Part shown: positions 24,457 to 32,136 of the stretch, piece by piece
Position numbering within the stretch: position 1 is the stretch's first letter
How the letters are laid out: each line of letters starts with the position of its first letter
Source of the DNA: an uncultured Collinsella sp.
GTDB taxonomy: Bacteria > Actinomycetota > Coriobacteriia > Coriobacteriales > Coriobacteriaceae
Length of the DNA stretch: 64,000 nucleotides
Direction of reading: 5' to 3'
NCBI GenBank assembly: GCA_900541055.1
Contig: UQHZ01000011.1
Span: 1-64,000 of the forward strand
Translations under genes and position numbers: made by a program
The notes under the pieces: generated by a model
What the model was told of the DNA's origin: nothing
Databases searched by the model: none
What the model saw: the letters and a program-made list of their open reading frames with translations, nothing else

Positions 24457-24696
24457 TCACCGAGGACGCTCGATATTCTCGCTCGGGCGGTCAATGAGGT
24501 CGGCAAGTCTTTGCCACGTATCGGTCCCGCAGCTGTCCAGCTCGCAAAGTGCATCGTAGTGGCCGAAAAGCATCGTGCTCACTTTCATGCACGGGTTGCA
24601 ATCGAGCTCCAATTTTCGATGCTCGGCAAAGTATAGGCACTTGCCTGAGCGCAGGAACTCGACAGCCTCGCGGCGCTCTTCATCGCTAATCCTCAT
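24457..24696 (-). CDS. Small hypothetical phage protein
   Basis: A 79-aa protein starting MRISDEERREAVEFLRSGKC, with five Cys spread along the sequence and a C-terminal helix. GAGGTG precedes ATG 24696, and it overlaps the DUF4406-like gene by 11 nt. No family is recognised. The start motif (xISDEERREVAxxLR) recurs in small phage proteins of Coriobacteriia and Firmicutes as I recall, without known function. Confidence 0.6.
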   Translation of the reverse strand: MRISDEERREAVEFLRSGKCLYFAEHRKLELDCNPCMKVSTMLFGHYDALCELDSCGTDTWQRLADLIDRPSENIERPR

Positions 24697-25015
24697 ACAG
24701 CACCTCAAGCCCGTACGCGACGGCGGCATCATGCTCGATGCGACATCCACGCGCGTTCTCCCAGCCTTTGCAGAAGTAGGCCGCATGGCACAGGCTCATG
24801 TTCTCAAGAGATTTCGCGAGATAGCAGAGCGGAACCTGCACCACGCCGCGCTCCTCCATAGCCTCGTCGCTGTACCACTCGTCAGTGAATAAGGTGTTCA
24901 CGAACTCGTAGCCCATCTCACGCAGCTTAGCGCGCGCCTTGTCCCTCGCCTCCGCGATCTCCTCGTCGGTCTTGCCGGCCATGGGCTGAGAAATCATCGC
25001 TCGCTTATTCAACAT
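24686..25015 (-). CDS. DUF4406-family (nucleoside deoxyribosyltransferase-like) protein
   Basis: A 109-aa protein with the DUF4406 pattern: MISQPMAGKTDEEI at the N-terminus, then CYLAKSLENMSLCHAAYFCKGWENARGCRIEHDAAVAYGL. This fold is related to nucleoside 2-deoxyribosyltransferases. GWEXARGCRIEHE is the signature. It may act in nucleotide metabolism or DNA modification during infection, but the substrate is unknown. It overlaps both neighbours in the early operon. Confidence 0.8.
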   Translation of the reverse strand: MLNKRAMISQPMAGKTDEEIAEARDKARAKLREMGYEFVNTLFTDEWYSDEAMEERGVVQVPLCYLAKSLENMSLCHAAYFCKGWENARGCRIEHDAAVAYGLEVLYED

Positions 25016-25202
25016 GGCTCACCCTTTCATTCCATAGATCTGCAGCGAACTCCTCGGCGTACTCTAGGTCCGTCCGTGCGCCGCATCCAAAGCAGCTCAC
25101 GTAGAAGGTGCGCAGACCTTGATGCTTGCCCTGCTGCATCTCAGCATCGCCACCGCAGAACGGACAGGGCTTCAGCTCGATTTCGTCCTCGATTTCGTCC
25201 AT
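25005..25202 (-). CDS. Lar-like restriction-alleviation zinc-ribbon protein
   Basis: A 65-aa protein with LKPCPFCGGDAEM at the N-terminus, then VSCFGCGARTD and a C-terminal AADLWNERV. That is the Lar family pattern (CPFCGG, CxxCGA, WNxR). Lar of Rac modulates type I restriction; most phage homologues are untested. ATG overlaps the DUF3850 gene's end. Confidence 0.8.
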   Translation of the reverse strand: MDEIEDEIELKPCPFCGGDAEMQQGKHQGLRTFYVSCFGCGARTDLEYAEEFAADLWNERVSHVE

Positions 25203-25660
25203 CAGTCCTCCTTGGATATGGCCAGTGCCACGTACTTCTGGGCGAGGCCCTCGAAGTCGTCGAGGATGTAGTCGATTCGGTAGGTTGCCCCGTTTAGCGG
25301 GTGCCTTGCCGCCGCCCCGGCGGCGTAGCCCTCGTTCGTGACGACGTCGAATACGACCTTGTCGCCGACCTCGTAGCCCCTGTCGTTCTTGCGAACCTCG
25401 AACGTCTTGGTGCCGTCCATGATTGCGTCGGCGTATTTGATAAGGACCTTGAGTCGGTGTGTCGTCATTTGGTCCACGTCCACCTTCTTTGTGAGATCAC
25501 ATCCGCAGAACGGGCAGAAGCTGATCGGGATGCTGTCAATCATCAACTCGCCGGTCGCAATGAAGTAATCTCCGCGGTCATTGTTCTCAATGCGCATCGT
25601 GTAGTCTTCATCCTGGTTGAAGTTGATCCTTCGCTTGCCGCAGTAAGCACAATCGCCCAT
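25202..25660 (-). CDS. Zinc-ribbon protein fused to DUF3850 (ASCH-like) domain
   Basis: A 152-aa protein. Residues 1-60 carry CAYCGKR and FCPFCGC motifs, like a small zinc-ribbon phage protein. Residues 67-150 match DUF3850: THRLKVLIKYADAIMDGTKT, then FEVRKNDRGYEVGDKVVF and YVALAISKED. DUF3850 is a PUA/ASCH-like RNA-binding fold. The two parts are usually separate genes. ATG 25660 has GGGAGG at 9 nt; GTG 25666 is too close to that site. Confidence 0.75.
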   Translation of the reverse strand: MGDCAYCGKRRINFNQDEDYTMRIENNDRGDYFIATGELMIDSIPISFCPFCGCDLTKKVDVDQMTTHRLKVLIKYADAIMDGTKTFEVRKNDRGYEVGDKVVFDVVTNEGYAAGAAARHPLNGATYRIDYILDDFEGLAQKYVALAISKED

Positions 25661-25662
25661 AT

Positions 25663-25947
25663 TCACTCACCTCCCAACTCACGCTGGTTGTTAATCAGAC
25701 CAACCTCGCACGCGACGCACGCTTCTTGATTGCGAAACTTATCCTCATAGCGCTCCGGCACGGGAATTGCGGCCGTAATCGCGCTGACCAGCAGGCTTGC
25801 GCAGTGCTCGCAATAATCGCCTTTAGCCCACCACTCGTAGCAAACGCTGCCGTTGTATCTGACGGTAATACTTGCATCTGCCTTATCATCAATTTCTGCC
25901 CCGCAGCAGTCACACGTGTAGGCCTCTACCATCTTTTGACGCTTCAT
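25663..25947 (-). CDS. Zinc-ribbon hypothetical protein
   Basis: A 94-aa protein with CDCCGAEI near the N-terminus, CEHC in the middle and a late CVAC, suggesting two metal sites. The pattern YTCDxCGxEI...C...YCxxCxxxL is common among phage zinc-ribbon proteins of unknown function. ATG 25947 overlaps the upstream stop. Confidence 0.65.
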   Translation of the reverse strand: MKRQKMVEAYTCDCCGAEIDDKADASITVRYNGSVCYEWWAKGDYCEHCASLLVSAITAAIPVPERYEDKFRNQEACVACEVGLINNQRELGGE

Positions 25948-26348
25948 CAGTCCTCATCCCTCAGCTTGCGGATACGGTCTGCAATGTCGCGCATGGCAAT
26001 TCGAGCGCAGCCGTCCTCGCCACCGGGGCACGATATACAGCCATCTTCGTCTTTGTCTCTGTGGAAGTAGGCGCAAGCCTCGTAATACCGCGCGTCACCT
26101 GCCTCGCCCAAGTCTTCAAGCAGCTTCTCCCAGCTGTCGGACGGGGTGAGGTACATGAGCTCGGGGTCGAGCCTTGTAAACTTATCGGTGAGCGCTCGCC
26201 ACTGACCTGCCATGCTGTTGCTCAGGTCGAAGTCGGTGACGTATATCCAGCCAGTGATGTTGTAGGCATTACTGTTGCCGCCGAACAGCACCACGGTATC
26301 AAGCGGAATCTCTCGACCTTCGGCATCCTTGGGCAATTCGACGCTCAT
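25947..26348 (-). CDS. Hypothetical early phage protein
   Basis: A 133-aa acidic protein starting SVELPKDAEGREIPLDTVVL, with a beta-rich front and a later part holding four Cys/His residues (YYEACAYFHRDKDEDGCISC). The front resembles small phage proteins that begin PxDAEGReIPxDT, whose function is unknown. ATG 26348 overlaps the upstream stop as ATGA, and GGAGG is 7 nt upstream. Confidence 0.65.
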   Translation of the reverse strand: MSVELPKDAEGREIPLDTVVLFGGNSNAYNITGWIYVTDFDLSNSMAGQWRALTDKFTRLDPELMYLTPSDSWEKLLEDLGEAGDARYYEACAYFHRDKDEDGCISCPGGEDGCARIAMRDIADRIRKLRDED

Positions 26349-26650
26349 CACTCAACCTCCTCGTAGTCGCGGCACTCGCCGCACTCGTCCTCGCAGTACA
26401 GCAGGTTCTCCATGAGCCACGCCACGGCCCACTTCGCCAGGCGCCAGAACCCTTCCTTGCGGTCAGGCGCCTCTGCGTCGTAGGCGCGCTCGAACTCGAG
26501 GTGGCAGTAGCCGTAGTCGACGTGGATGTCGCTGCTGCAGAAATGCCTGCAGTTCCCGCACATCCTAGGCTCGCAGGCCCCGCCGAAGTGGCGCTCGATG
26601 GCGGCGTCGGTCACCCCCATCGGGTAGCCGCCGACCCTCGAGTCACTCAT
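26348..26650 (-). CDS. Cys-rich hypothetical phage protein
   Basis: A 100-aa protein with CEPRMCGNCRHFC and YGYCHLEF in the first half and a terminal CEDECGEC. There are eight or more Cys and two His, so metal binding is likely. A helix of about 20 residues (WRLAKWAVAWLMENLLY) separates the two Cys groups. No function is recognised. Confidence 0.6.
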   Translation of the reverse strand: MSDSRVGGYPMGVTDAAIERHFGGACEPRMCGNCRHFCSSDIHVDYGYCHLEFERAYDAEAPDRKEGFWRLAKWAVAWLMENLLYCEDECGECRDYEEVE

Positions 26651-26951
26651 CGCAGTCCGCCCCCCCTACGCTCTCGTCGAGCAGGTCGATGGCATCCCCG
26701 ACGGTCGCCTCGATGCTCGTCAGCTGGCGGCGCAGGTTCTGCACGAGGTTCGCGCCGGCGACCTCCGCCCTTCCCGCCTCGTAGGCGCGCTCGATCATGT
26801 CGGTCACCGCGACCTGCATCGCTGTGTCGTTGTAGCCGCGCCTGACGCGATACTTCCCCAGATAGGCGTGCGCCCTGTCCTGCGGCCTGCACTCGCGGTC
26901 GAAATGGAACACCTCGACCGCGTCTGCCTTGATCTGCTCCAAAGTCTCCAT
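26643..26951 (-). CDS. Hypothetical helical early protein
   Basis: A 102-aa mostly helical protein (ETLEQIKADAVEVFHFD at the start, ANLVQNLRRQLTSIEATVGD near the end). ATG 26951 overlaps the MazG-like gene's stop. No motif is recognised; placement in the tightly packed early operon is the main support. Confidence 0.6.
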   Translation of the reverse strand: METLEQIKADAVEVFHFDRECRPQDRAHAYLGKYRVRRGYNDTAMQVAVTDMIERAYEAGRAEVAGANLVQNLRRQLTSIEATVGDAIDLLDESVGGADCDE

Positions 26952-27253
26952 CACAAACGTCCCCTCTCTCGGTTCCTCTCGTTGCAGCGCTCGATTGCCG
27001 CGTCCACGTCCTCCTGCGTGAACCCCTCGGCGTCGAGCAGGCTGACGACCGCCTGGACCACGTCCATGCACTCGTCGATGAGGTTCTGGCGGTACTCCCT
27101 GCGCGCCGTCATGATCGGGCTGAAGCGCATGTCGTCGCAATCCTGCCAAGCGCCGTATACCTCGGCCGCCTCCTCGAGCGGCTTGAGCGCCTGCACCTTG
27201 GGTGCATCCGGCTCATCGAGCGCCCCGAACTTGAACTTGTAACCGTCCCGCAT
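26951..27253 (-). CDS. MazG-like nucleotide pyrophosphohydrolase-family protein
   Basis: A 100-aa protein with the MazG-like pattern: LKPLEEAAEVYGAWQD (an ExxE helix) and NLIDECMDVVQAVVSLLDAEGF (an ExxD-like helix), then a helix ending CNERNRERGR. Such phage enzymes hydrolyse NTPs or alarmones, but activity here is unproven. ATG overlaps the upstream zinc-ribbon gene's stop. Confidence 0.75.
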   Translation of the reverse strand: MRDGYKFKFGALDEPDAPKVQALKPLEEAAEVYGAWQDCDDMRFSPIMTARREYRQNLIDECMDVVQAVVSLLDAEGFTQEDVDAAIERCNERNRERGRL

Positions 27254-27486
27254 CAGATGCGCCTCCCCTGTGCCAGCGCCGCGCGCATGGCGTTGACCTC
27301 TCGGCCCGACTCGCTCCTCGTTCCGAGGTACACGTCCACGGGCCGCTTGCTCGCGTCCCTTCGCGCCACGTTCTCGCACCAGCCACAGCAGTACCTCTGG
27401 TTCCTGTTTGCCGCGCGGAACCGCCTGCCGCACTGCCTGCACTCGAGTACGTAGCCCCCGCGCCTGTCCCGCGACTCAGCCCTCAT
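27253..27486 (-). CDS. Small zinc-ribbon protein
   Basis: A 77-aa very basic protein with LECRQCGRRFRAANRNQRYC and CGWCEN, forming a four-Cys ribbon (CxxC...CCxxC). It may bind nucleic acid. ATG 27486 overlaps the upstream gene by 11 nt. The function is unknown. Confidence 0.65.
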   Translation of the reverse strand: MRAESRDRRGGYVLECRQCGRRFRAANRNQRYCCGWCENVARRDASKRPVDVYLGTRSESGREVNAMRAALAQGRRI

Positions 27487-27718
27487 GTCGCGCCTCCCAG
27501 TAGTTGCACCTCGCGAGCCCCTGCGTGGCGTGCACGAAGTCGGGGCAGCGCATGCACGTGTACCGCTTGCGGCCCTCGCCAGATGCCGTCATGACCGCCT
27601 CGCTCACGGCGCAGAACCCGCACGTCTCGCAGCGGGCGCTGCGCGGCCCGTCGTCGTAGATGCTCGCGGACCCCTTCGGTCTGCCCATGTTCTCGCTCCT
27701 CTCGGCGTCCAAGCTCAT
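27476..27718 (-). CDS. Small Cys-rich hypothetical protein
   Basis: An 80-aa protein with CETCGFCAVSEAV and YTCMRCPDFVHATQGLARCN, a probable zinc site. ATG 27718 overlaps the upstream stop as ATGA and has GGAGGG upstream. A basic GRPKGSASIYDDG segment precedes the Cys motifs. No family is recognised. Confidence 0.65.
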   Translation of the reverse strand: MSLDAERSENMGRPKGSASIYDDGPRSARCETCGFCAVSEAVMTASGEGRKRYTCMRCPDFVHATQGLARCNYWEARHEG

Positions 27719-28587
27719 GACGCCCTCCTCTCGCATGCGGCCCTCGCATCCAGCAGACGCCGCGCGTCCTGGTACGCCTTGAGCGCCACCGGGTCGGCGG
27801 TCGTCCCCCTCGGGGCCTTCACATTCGCCGGGTCGATGCCCGGATATTCCTCGCGCCACCTGCGCTCGAGCTCCGCCCTCGTCTGCTCGGGCGTCCTCGT
27901 CGGCTTGAACGTGGCGGCCTCGACCTCCGAGGCGGTGGGCTTGCCCCTCGCCCGGTCGTCGGCGTCGATGCGCTTCTGGCGCCTGGACCAGTCGAGCGCA
28001 AGGGCGCCCCAGTTGCTCACCGGCTGGCCGTTGCCCTTGACCCAGCCCTGAGACTCGAAGTAGGCCCAGAAGGCGTCCGGGTCGCCGCTCAGGCAGTTGG
28101 CGCCGAAGTAACCGCGGGCCTCATCGAGGGTCGGCGGCTCGAACTCGGGCGGCGCGGCGGGGGCATCGCCCCCATCACAGGACGGCTCAGCACAATCCAG
28201 TTCAGGACAGGACAGGACAGGACAGGTTAGGTTAGGGTTTTCACTTTCGGAAACCTGCGTTTCGGGTTTGTCGGAAACTGGTTTCCCGTTTGAAAAACCT
28301 AGGTTTTCACTTTCGGAAACCTGCGTTTCGGGTTTGTCGGAAACTGGTTTCTTGCGCGGGCGGCCGCCCTTGCCGCCCCTGCCGCGCGCGTCCTTGGAGT
28401 TGTCGATGGCGTTCTTCATCGCCTTGAAAACGCGGCGGAGGTGCTTCGGGAGGTCAGCCTCCACGCCGTGCAGCCCGTACATCATGATCGCGTCGGCGAG
28501 CATCGCGCGGTCGCGCAGGTCCTCGGGGTCGCTCGCGTCGAAGTCGTCGTAGACCTCGGCGAAGCTGTCGAACACGGTAAAGGCCAT
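27715..28587 (-). CDS. DUF6291-type replisome-organiser-like protein
   Basis: A 290-aa protein. The N-terminal domain (FAEVYDDFDASDPEDLRDRA...MYGLHGVEADLPKHLRRVFKAMKNAIDNSK) matches DUF6291, found in phage replication-initiation proteins, and is followed by a GRGGKGGRPRKK linker. The middle holds a perfect 22-aa repeat (GKPVSDKPETQVSESEN-type, twice). The C-terminal domain (YFGANCLSGDPDAFWAYFES...WGALALDWSR) resembles the DnaD/replisome C-terminal module. It is probably the phage origin-binding or helicase-loading factor; no helicase or polymerase gene is in the phage. Confidence 0.75.
   Translation of the reverse strand: MAFTVFDSFAEVYDDFDASDPEDLRDRAMLADAIMMYGLHGVEADLPKHLRRVFKAMKNAIDNSKDARGRGGKGGRPRKKPVSDKPETQVSESENLGFSNGKPVSDKPETQVSESENPNLTCPVLSCPELDCAEPSCDGGDAPAAPPEFEPPTLDEARGYFGANCLSGDPDAFWAYFESQGWVKGNGQPVSNWGALALDWSRRQKRIDADDRARGKPTASEVEAATFKPTRTPEQTRAELERRWREEYPGIDPANVKAPRGTTADPVALKAYQDARRLLDARAACERRAS
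28204..28226 (-). repeat. Pentanucleotide repeat in coding sequence
   Basis: 4.6 copies of aggac (plus strand) inside the DUF6291 gene. Because the unit is 5 bp, loss or gain of one copy would shift the frame. Confidence 0.85.
28237..28351 (-). repeat. 49-bp direct repeat pair, 66-bp period
   Basis: Copies at 28237-28285 and 28303-28351 are identical over 49 bp and stay in frame (66 bp, 22 codons). They encode two copies of an acidic linker containing SDKPETQVSESE in the DUF6291 protein. Confidence 0.9.
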
Positions 28588-28697
28588 CAGAACCACCCCC
28601 ATAGAAGCAAAGAGAAGAACAGGAAACCCGCGGAGAAGGAGGCGGCGAACAGGGCCGCCTCCCAGTGGTCGCGGATGATGTCGGGTACGTGCCTCAT
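28587..28697 (-). CDS. Tiny single-pass membrane protein
   Basis: A 36-aa protein with a charged front MRHVPDIIRDHWEAALF and a hydrophobic end AASFSAGFLFFSLLLWGWF. It is joined by ATGA overlaps to both ssb (upstream) and the DUF6291 gene (downstream), which supports it as a real gene in a coupled series. The function is unknown. Confidence 0.6.
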   Translation of the reverse strand: MRHVPDIIRDHWEAALFAASFSAGFLFFSLLLWGWF

Positions 28698-29167
28698 CAG
28701 AACGGCACGTCCTCGTCGTAGAACTCGGGCTGCGGGACCGCGGCGTAGGCCTGCTGGGCGTTCCACTGCGGCGCGGCCTGCGCCTGCGGCTGCACGGGCA
28801 CCGTCTCGGCGAGGCTCTGCTGCGGCTGGGCCTGCCCGTCGCGGCGCACCATGACATCGAGCTCGTCGACGATCACCTCGAGCTTCGAGCGCTTCTGCCC
28901 GTCGCGCTCCCAAGAGCTGTAGCGCAGCTTGCCCTCGATGGCGACCTTCATGCCCTTGGCGAGGAAACGGCTCACGGCCTCGGCGCGGTTGCCGAACATG
29001 GTGCAGTCGACGAAGTTGGGGTAGTCCTCCCACTCGCCCGTCTGCGCGTTGCGTCGGCGGTCGTTCACGGCGACGCCGAAGGACAGGACCTGCGTCCCGC
29101 TCGCCGTGGCGCGCAGCTCGGGGTCGCGGGTCAGGTTGCCGGTGATGTTCACTCGGTTGATGCTCAC
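28697..29167 (-). CDS. ssb: Single-stranded DNA-binding protein
   Basis: A 156-aa phage SSB. The OB fold (residues 1-105) shows NRVNITGNLTRDPELRATAS, VAVNDRRR and FVDCTMFGNRAEAV. A Gln/Pro-rich linker follows, with the acidic interaction tip DEDVPF at the C-terminus, which docks recombination and repair proteins. GTG 29167 overlaps the upstream stop as GTGA with GGAGG nearby. It sits with Bet in the recombination/replication operon. Confidence 0.95.
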   Translation of the reverse strand: MSINRVNITGNLTRDPELRATASGTQVLSFGVAVNDRRRNAQTGEWEDYPNFVDCTMFGNRAEAVSRFLAKGMKVAIEGKLRYSSWERDGQKRSKLEVIVDELDVMVRRDGQAQPQQSLAETVPVQPQAQAAPQWNAQQAYAAVPQPEFYDEDVPF

Positions 29168-29505
29168 TGCCCGTCCTCCTTCGCGGTCATGCAGCCCTTG
29201 ATGGCATCGACGAGGCGCGGCCCCTGCATGTAGCCCAGGCCGCTCACGCGGCGGCCGTCGCGGATGTGGCACGCCTCGACGATCTTCTGCGCCGTGACCG
29301 GGCCGATGCCCGGGAACGAGCGGGCGAACTCCTCGACCTTGAGCTTTGCCGCGATGGGCGCCTCGATGGCCGTCTCGGGCGGGATGTTCCCCGCCTTGCA
29401 CGCCGCCTTGAACGCGGCGCGCTCGCGGCGCGTGTGGATGGCCTTCGCCATCGCCTCCTTGCGCTGCTCCGGCGTTCGGAGCGGCGGCAGGTTCTTCTCC
29501 TCCAT
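29164..29505 (-). CDS. Phage mIHF (actinobacterial integration host factor) homologue
   Basis: A 113-aa protein with the mIHF layout: an N-terminal basic helix (RTPEQRKEAMAKAIHTRRERAAFKAACKAG), then an H2TH-like domain with EEFARSFPGIGPVTAQKIVE (residues 58-77) and RRVSGLGYMQGPRLVDAI. The FPGIGPVxAxxI and VSGLG motifs are the family signature. mIHF bends DNA and aids phage integration in mycobacteria. A phage-encoded copy could assist recombination, replication or packaging. Confidence 0.85.
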   Translation of the reverse strand: MEEKNLPPLRTPEQRKEAMAKAIHTRRERAAFKAACKAGNIPPETAIEAPIAAKLKVEEFARSFPGIGPVTAQKIVEACHIRDGRRVSGLGYMQGPRLVDAIKGCMTAKEDGQ

Positions 29506-29508
29506 GTC

Positions 29509-30495
29509 CTACGTCCTCTCAACGTATCCGTGAATGCCGTTCTCGACCATTACTGCCCTCACGCGGCGCAGCTCGTCCGCCGTGGCGCACTCGATGACCA
29601 CGCGGTAGCCCCTCTGCGGTGCCGTGGCCGCATCCTCGGCCACTTCCGGCTCGGGGCGCGACGGGACCACCCGCACGCATCTCGGCCCTCCAAAGGGGTC
29701 CTCAGGCTCGGGATGCTCGGCAGGCACCGGCTCGGGGTCGAGCGGCACCGGCTCGGGCACCGGCTCGGGCTTCGATGCCGTCGCCTGCTCGTAGGTCGAT
29801 ACGAGCGAGGCGGCCTTGGCCACCTCCTCGCGGTGCGCGGCGACTGCTGCCGCCACCTCGCCCGAGTCCATCGGCAGCGTCCTCGTCCACCACGCCACGG
29901 CCCACGCTTTCTCGTCCTCGTCGGCGTAGTCGAGCCCGTTGACGAACTTGAACTGGTGCAGCAGCTCGCCCACGCGGCGCTCGATGATGTTCTTGGCCTT
30001 GACCTCGCCGAAGCTCGCGTTGAGCCACTTATCGTCGGCGATGCGCTCGTAGGGCACCAGCGGCCCCATCTCGCCCGCGAGGTCGTAGTAGTGGCCCTTG
30101 AGCGCGGCGAGGCGGCGTTTCCTGCACTCGCCGTCGTATCGGTCGATCTCGGCCTTGTACTCATCGGATAGCTTGTCGATGGGCGCCGTTATCTCGCCGA
30201 TGGTCTTGTCAAACGTCTTGAGCAGGTCGCTGTACTTCTTCTTCGCAGCCTTGCGCTGCTCCTCGATGGGCTTCTTCACGTCGTTGACCGCCGCGCGGTA
30301 CTTCTTCGCGGCCTTGAAGTCCTCGTCCTTCTCGATGCGCTTGACGTCCACGTAGTCCGCCAGCTTCTCGTCCACGTTCTTCTTGAGCTTCGCCAGCTTG
30401 TCCTCGAGCGTGTCGTCGATGGCGAGCGACGCCACCAGCGTGTCGAAGTCCTCCTCGAGCGGCACGGCCTCGACTGCCAAAACCTCATCTGCCAT
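29509..30495 (-). CDS. DUF1351 domain protein
   Basis: A 328-aa protein. The first 200 residues are long charged coils (EDKLAKLKKNVDEKLADYVD, AAKKYRAAVNDVKKPIEEQR) matching DUF1351, commonly encoded beside phage recT/bet and ssb genes. A Pro/Glu-rich linker with repeated PEPVP units (about 238-265) and a C-terminal RVVIECATADELRRVRAVM domain follow. It is probably a recombination or DNA-metabolism accessory; the biochemistry is unknown. Its ATG overlaps the Bet stop. Confidence 0.85.
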   Translation of the reverse strand: MADEVLAVEAVPLEEDFDTLVASLAIDDTLEDKLAKLKKNVDEKLADYVDVKRIEKDEDFKAAKKYRAAVNDVKKPIEEQRKAAKKKYSDLLKTFDKTIGEITAPIDKLSDEYKAEIDRYDGECRKRRLAALKGHYYDLAGEMGPLVPYERIADDKWLNASFGEVKAKNIIERRVGELLHQFKFVNGLDYADEDEKAWAVAWWTRTLPMDSGEVAAAVAAHREEVAKAASLVSTYEQATASKPEPVPEPVPLDPEPVPAEHPEPEDPFGGPRCVRVVPSRPEPEVAEDAATAPQRGYRVVIECATADELRRVRAVMVENGIHGYVERT

Positions 30496-31388
30496 TAGAA
30501 GCCTCCCAGAAGGTCGTCGTCGGTCGCGTACTCGGCGGGCGCGGGCTCATATGCTGGCTCCGGCTCGGGGATGGCGGGCTCGGGCTGCGCCTTGCGTGCC
30601 GCGATCTCCTCCTCCATCCAAGAGGCCGCGCGGCGCGCCTGCATGAGCGTCATGTCGTGCATGTTGCCCGACGAGCAGCCCACGGCGGCGCAGATGGCGG
30701 CCATGGCCCCGGCGCTGTCGAGCCCAGTCGCTGCCATGAACGGCTTGAACAGGTCGCGCACGGGCTGCAGGTCGGCCACGGGCTCGACGCTCTCGGCCTT
30801 GATGGCCCGGGCGCCGGCGCCCATGTCGCGCTCGACCTTCTGGTCCATCTCCTCGCCCGTGTACATCCCGCCGAACTCGTCGGGGTAGGCCAGGCGCCAC
30901 GCGCCGGCCTTGGCGCACTTCTCAATCATGACGCCCGGCATCTTCGCCCAGTTGCTCTTGCCGGTGCTGTAGTCGGTGAGCGCCAGCTCGACGTATGCGG
31001 GCTTCTTGCCGTCGGTGAACGCCACCTCTGCCCAGCCGCCGATGAGCTGCTCCCCGATCATCTTGTAGACGGCGGAGCCCTTCTTCTTGACGACCTCGCC
31101 GTCGCGGAGCACCACGACGCCGCTCTCGATGCCGCCGTAGTTGGGCTGCTTGTTCGCGCGGCGGTTGAACACCTGGTAGGAAGTGATGATGCTCGCCGGC
31201 GCGCTGCCGTACTTGACCAGGTAGACCTCCTTGGTGAACGGGTTCAGGTGCTGGCGGTTGCAAAGCTCCACGCAAAGCGCCAGCTCGCTGTCGGTGGCGT
31301 TCGGGCACAGGCGCTCGCGGATGTCCTGCGAGGTGAACTTGACGGGCATGCCCGCATCGTCCTTGAACTCGATGATCTCGTTACTCAT
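30495..31388 (-). CDS. bet: Phage recombination protein Bet (RecT/Red-beta superfamily)
   Basis: A 297-aa single-strand annealing protein. Hallmarks are CNRQHLNPFTKEVYLVKYG (residues 44-62), PASIITSYQVFNRRANKQP, an SNWAKMPGVMIEKCAKAGAW helix and AYPDEFGGMYTGEEM. These match the Bet/RedB family exactly in order. The Pro/Glu-rich C-terminus ends DDDLLGGF and may contact SSB. No exonuclease partner is recognisable in the operon. Confidence 0.93.
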   Translation of the reverse strand: MSNEIIEFKDDAGMPVKFTSQDIRERLCPNATDSELALCVELCNRQHLNPFTKEVYLVKYGSAPASIITSYQVFNRRANKQPNYGGIESGVVVLRDGEVVKKKGSAVYKMIGEQLIGGWAEVAFTDGKKPAYVELALTDYSTGKSNWAKMPGVMIEKCAKAGAWRLAYPDEFGGMYTGEEMDQKVERDMGAGARAIKAESVEPVADLQPVRDLFKPFMAATGLDSAGAMAAICAAVGCSSGNMHDMTLMQARRAASWMEEEIAARKAQPEPAIPEPEPAYEPAPAEYATDDDLLGGF

Positions 31389-31677
31389 CGACGCTCACCT
31401 CGCATCCGTAGAGCTTGGAGATCGTGGCGACGGCGCCGTTCTCGGCGTAGATGTCCTCGCACTCCTTGCCGTACGCGATGATGACGGCCAAGAAGTCGCG
31501 GTCGAACTCGATGGGCTCCTCGTCCATCAGTACGGGCGCGACCGCCATGCCGTAGGCGACGCCGCGGAGCACCGCGGGGTCGACCTTCTCCTTGAGCGCC
31601 TCGGCGTTGAGCTCCGTGTTGATGAGGACGTTGCCCACGGCCTGCCTCATGAGTTCCTTGAATGCCTTGCGTTTCAT
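31381..31677 (-). CDS. Hypothetical early phage protein
   Basis: A 98-aa mostly helical protein (MKRKAFKELMRQAVGNVLIN; EFDRDFLAVIIAYGKECEDIY) with an acidic end. It overlaps bet by 8 nt and follows rusA directly, so it belongs to the recombination operon. No family is recognised. Confidence 0.6.
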   Translation of the reverse strand: MKRKAFKELMRQAVGNVLINTELNAEALKEKVDPAVLRGVAYGMAVAPVLMDEEPIEFDRDFLAVIIAYGKECEDIYAENGAVATISKLYGCEVSVDE

Positions 31678-32136
31678 TTACATTTCCTCCGTTTCGTCCC
31701 TGCGCCCGGACCACCCGGGCGCTATCGATATGTCCATGCGCTCTGCCTGCCCGCGCACCCTGGGGTGCTTTACAACGTGCAGGTCGACCACTTGCGCGTC
31801 GTCGGCCCAGACGAGCCCGTTGAGCGCGTCCATGACCAGCTTGCCCTCGTTGTCCCCGTCCGGCTTGTAGGTGTCCGGCTCCGAGCGCACGCTCTTGGGC
31901 CGGCTCTCCGGCAGCGGACGGTAGGCGTCGACGTTGAGAATCACCGGCTCGTGCGGGCCAAAGGGCAGGGGTTGGATGCCAGCCTCGGCCATCGCCTCCC
32001 GACACGCCGCCGCGATGGCCCGCTCGGCCCTCAGCGTCTCGGTCGGCGTGTACATCCGTGCGTGGCGCCGGTCGAGCCTATGGCGCTGCTTGCCCGCCGC
32101 GAACGAGACGGTGAACGCGAATCGCCTGTCGCTCAC
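31678..32136 (-). CDS. rusA: Holliday junction resolvase (RusA family)
   Basis: A 152-aa protein. The RusA pattern is clear: an N-terminal FTVSFAAGKQRHRL segment, basic RxRxRxYTP-type region (HARMYTPTETLRAERAI), and PDGDNEGKLVMDALNGLVWADDAQV carrying the catalytic Asp cluster (about residues 98-117). It resolves branched phage DNA before packaging. GTG 32136 overlaps the upstream tiny membrane protein as GTGA. Confidence 0.93.
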   Translation of the reverse strand: MSDRRFAFTVSFAAGKQRHRLDRRHARMYTPTETLRAERAIAAACREAMAEAGIQPLPFGPHEPVILNVDAYRPLPESRPKSVRSEPDTYKPDGDNEGKLVMDALNGLVWADDAQVVDLHVVKHPRVRGQAERMDISIAPGWSGRRDETEEM

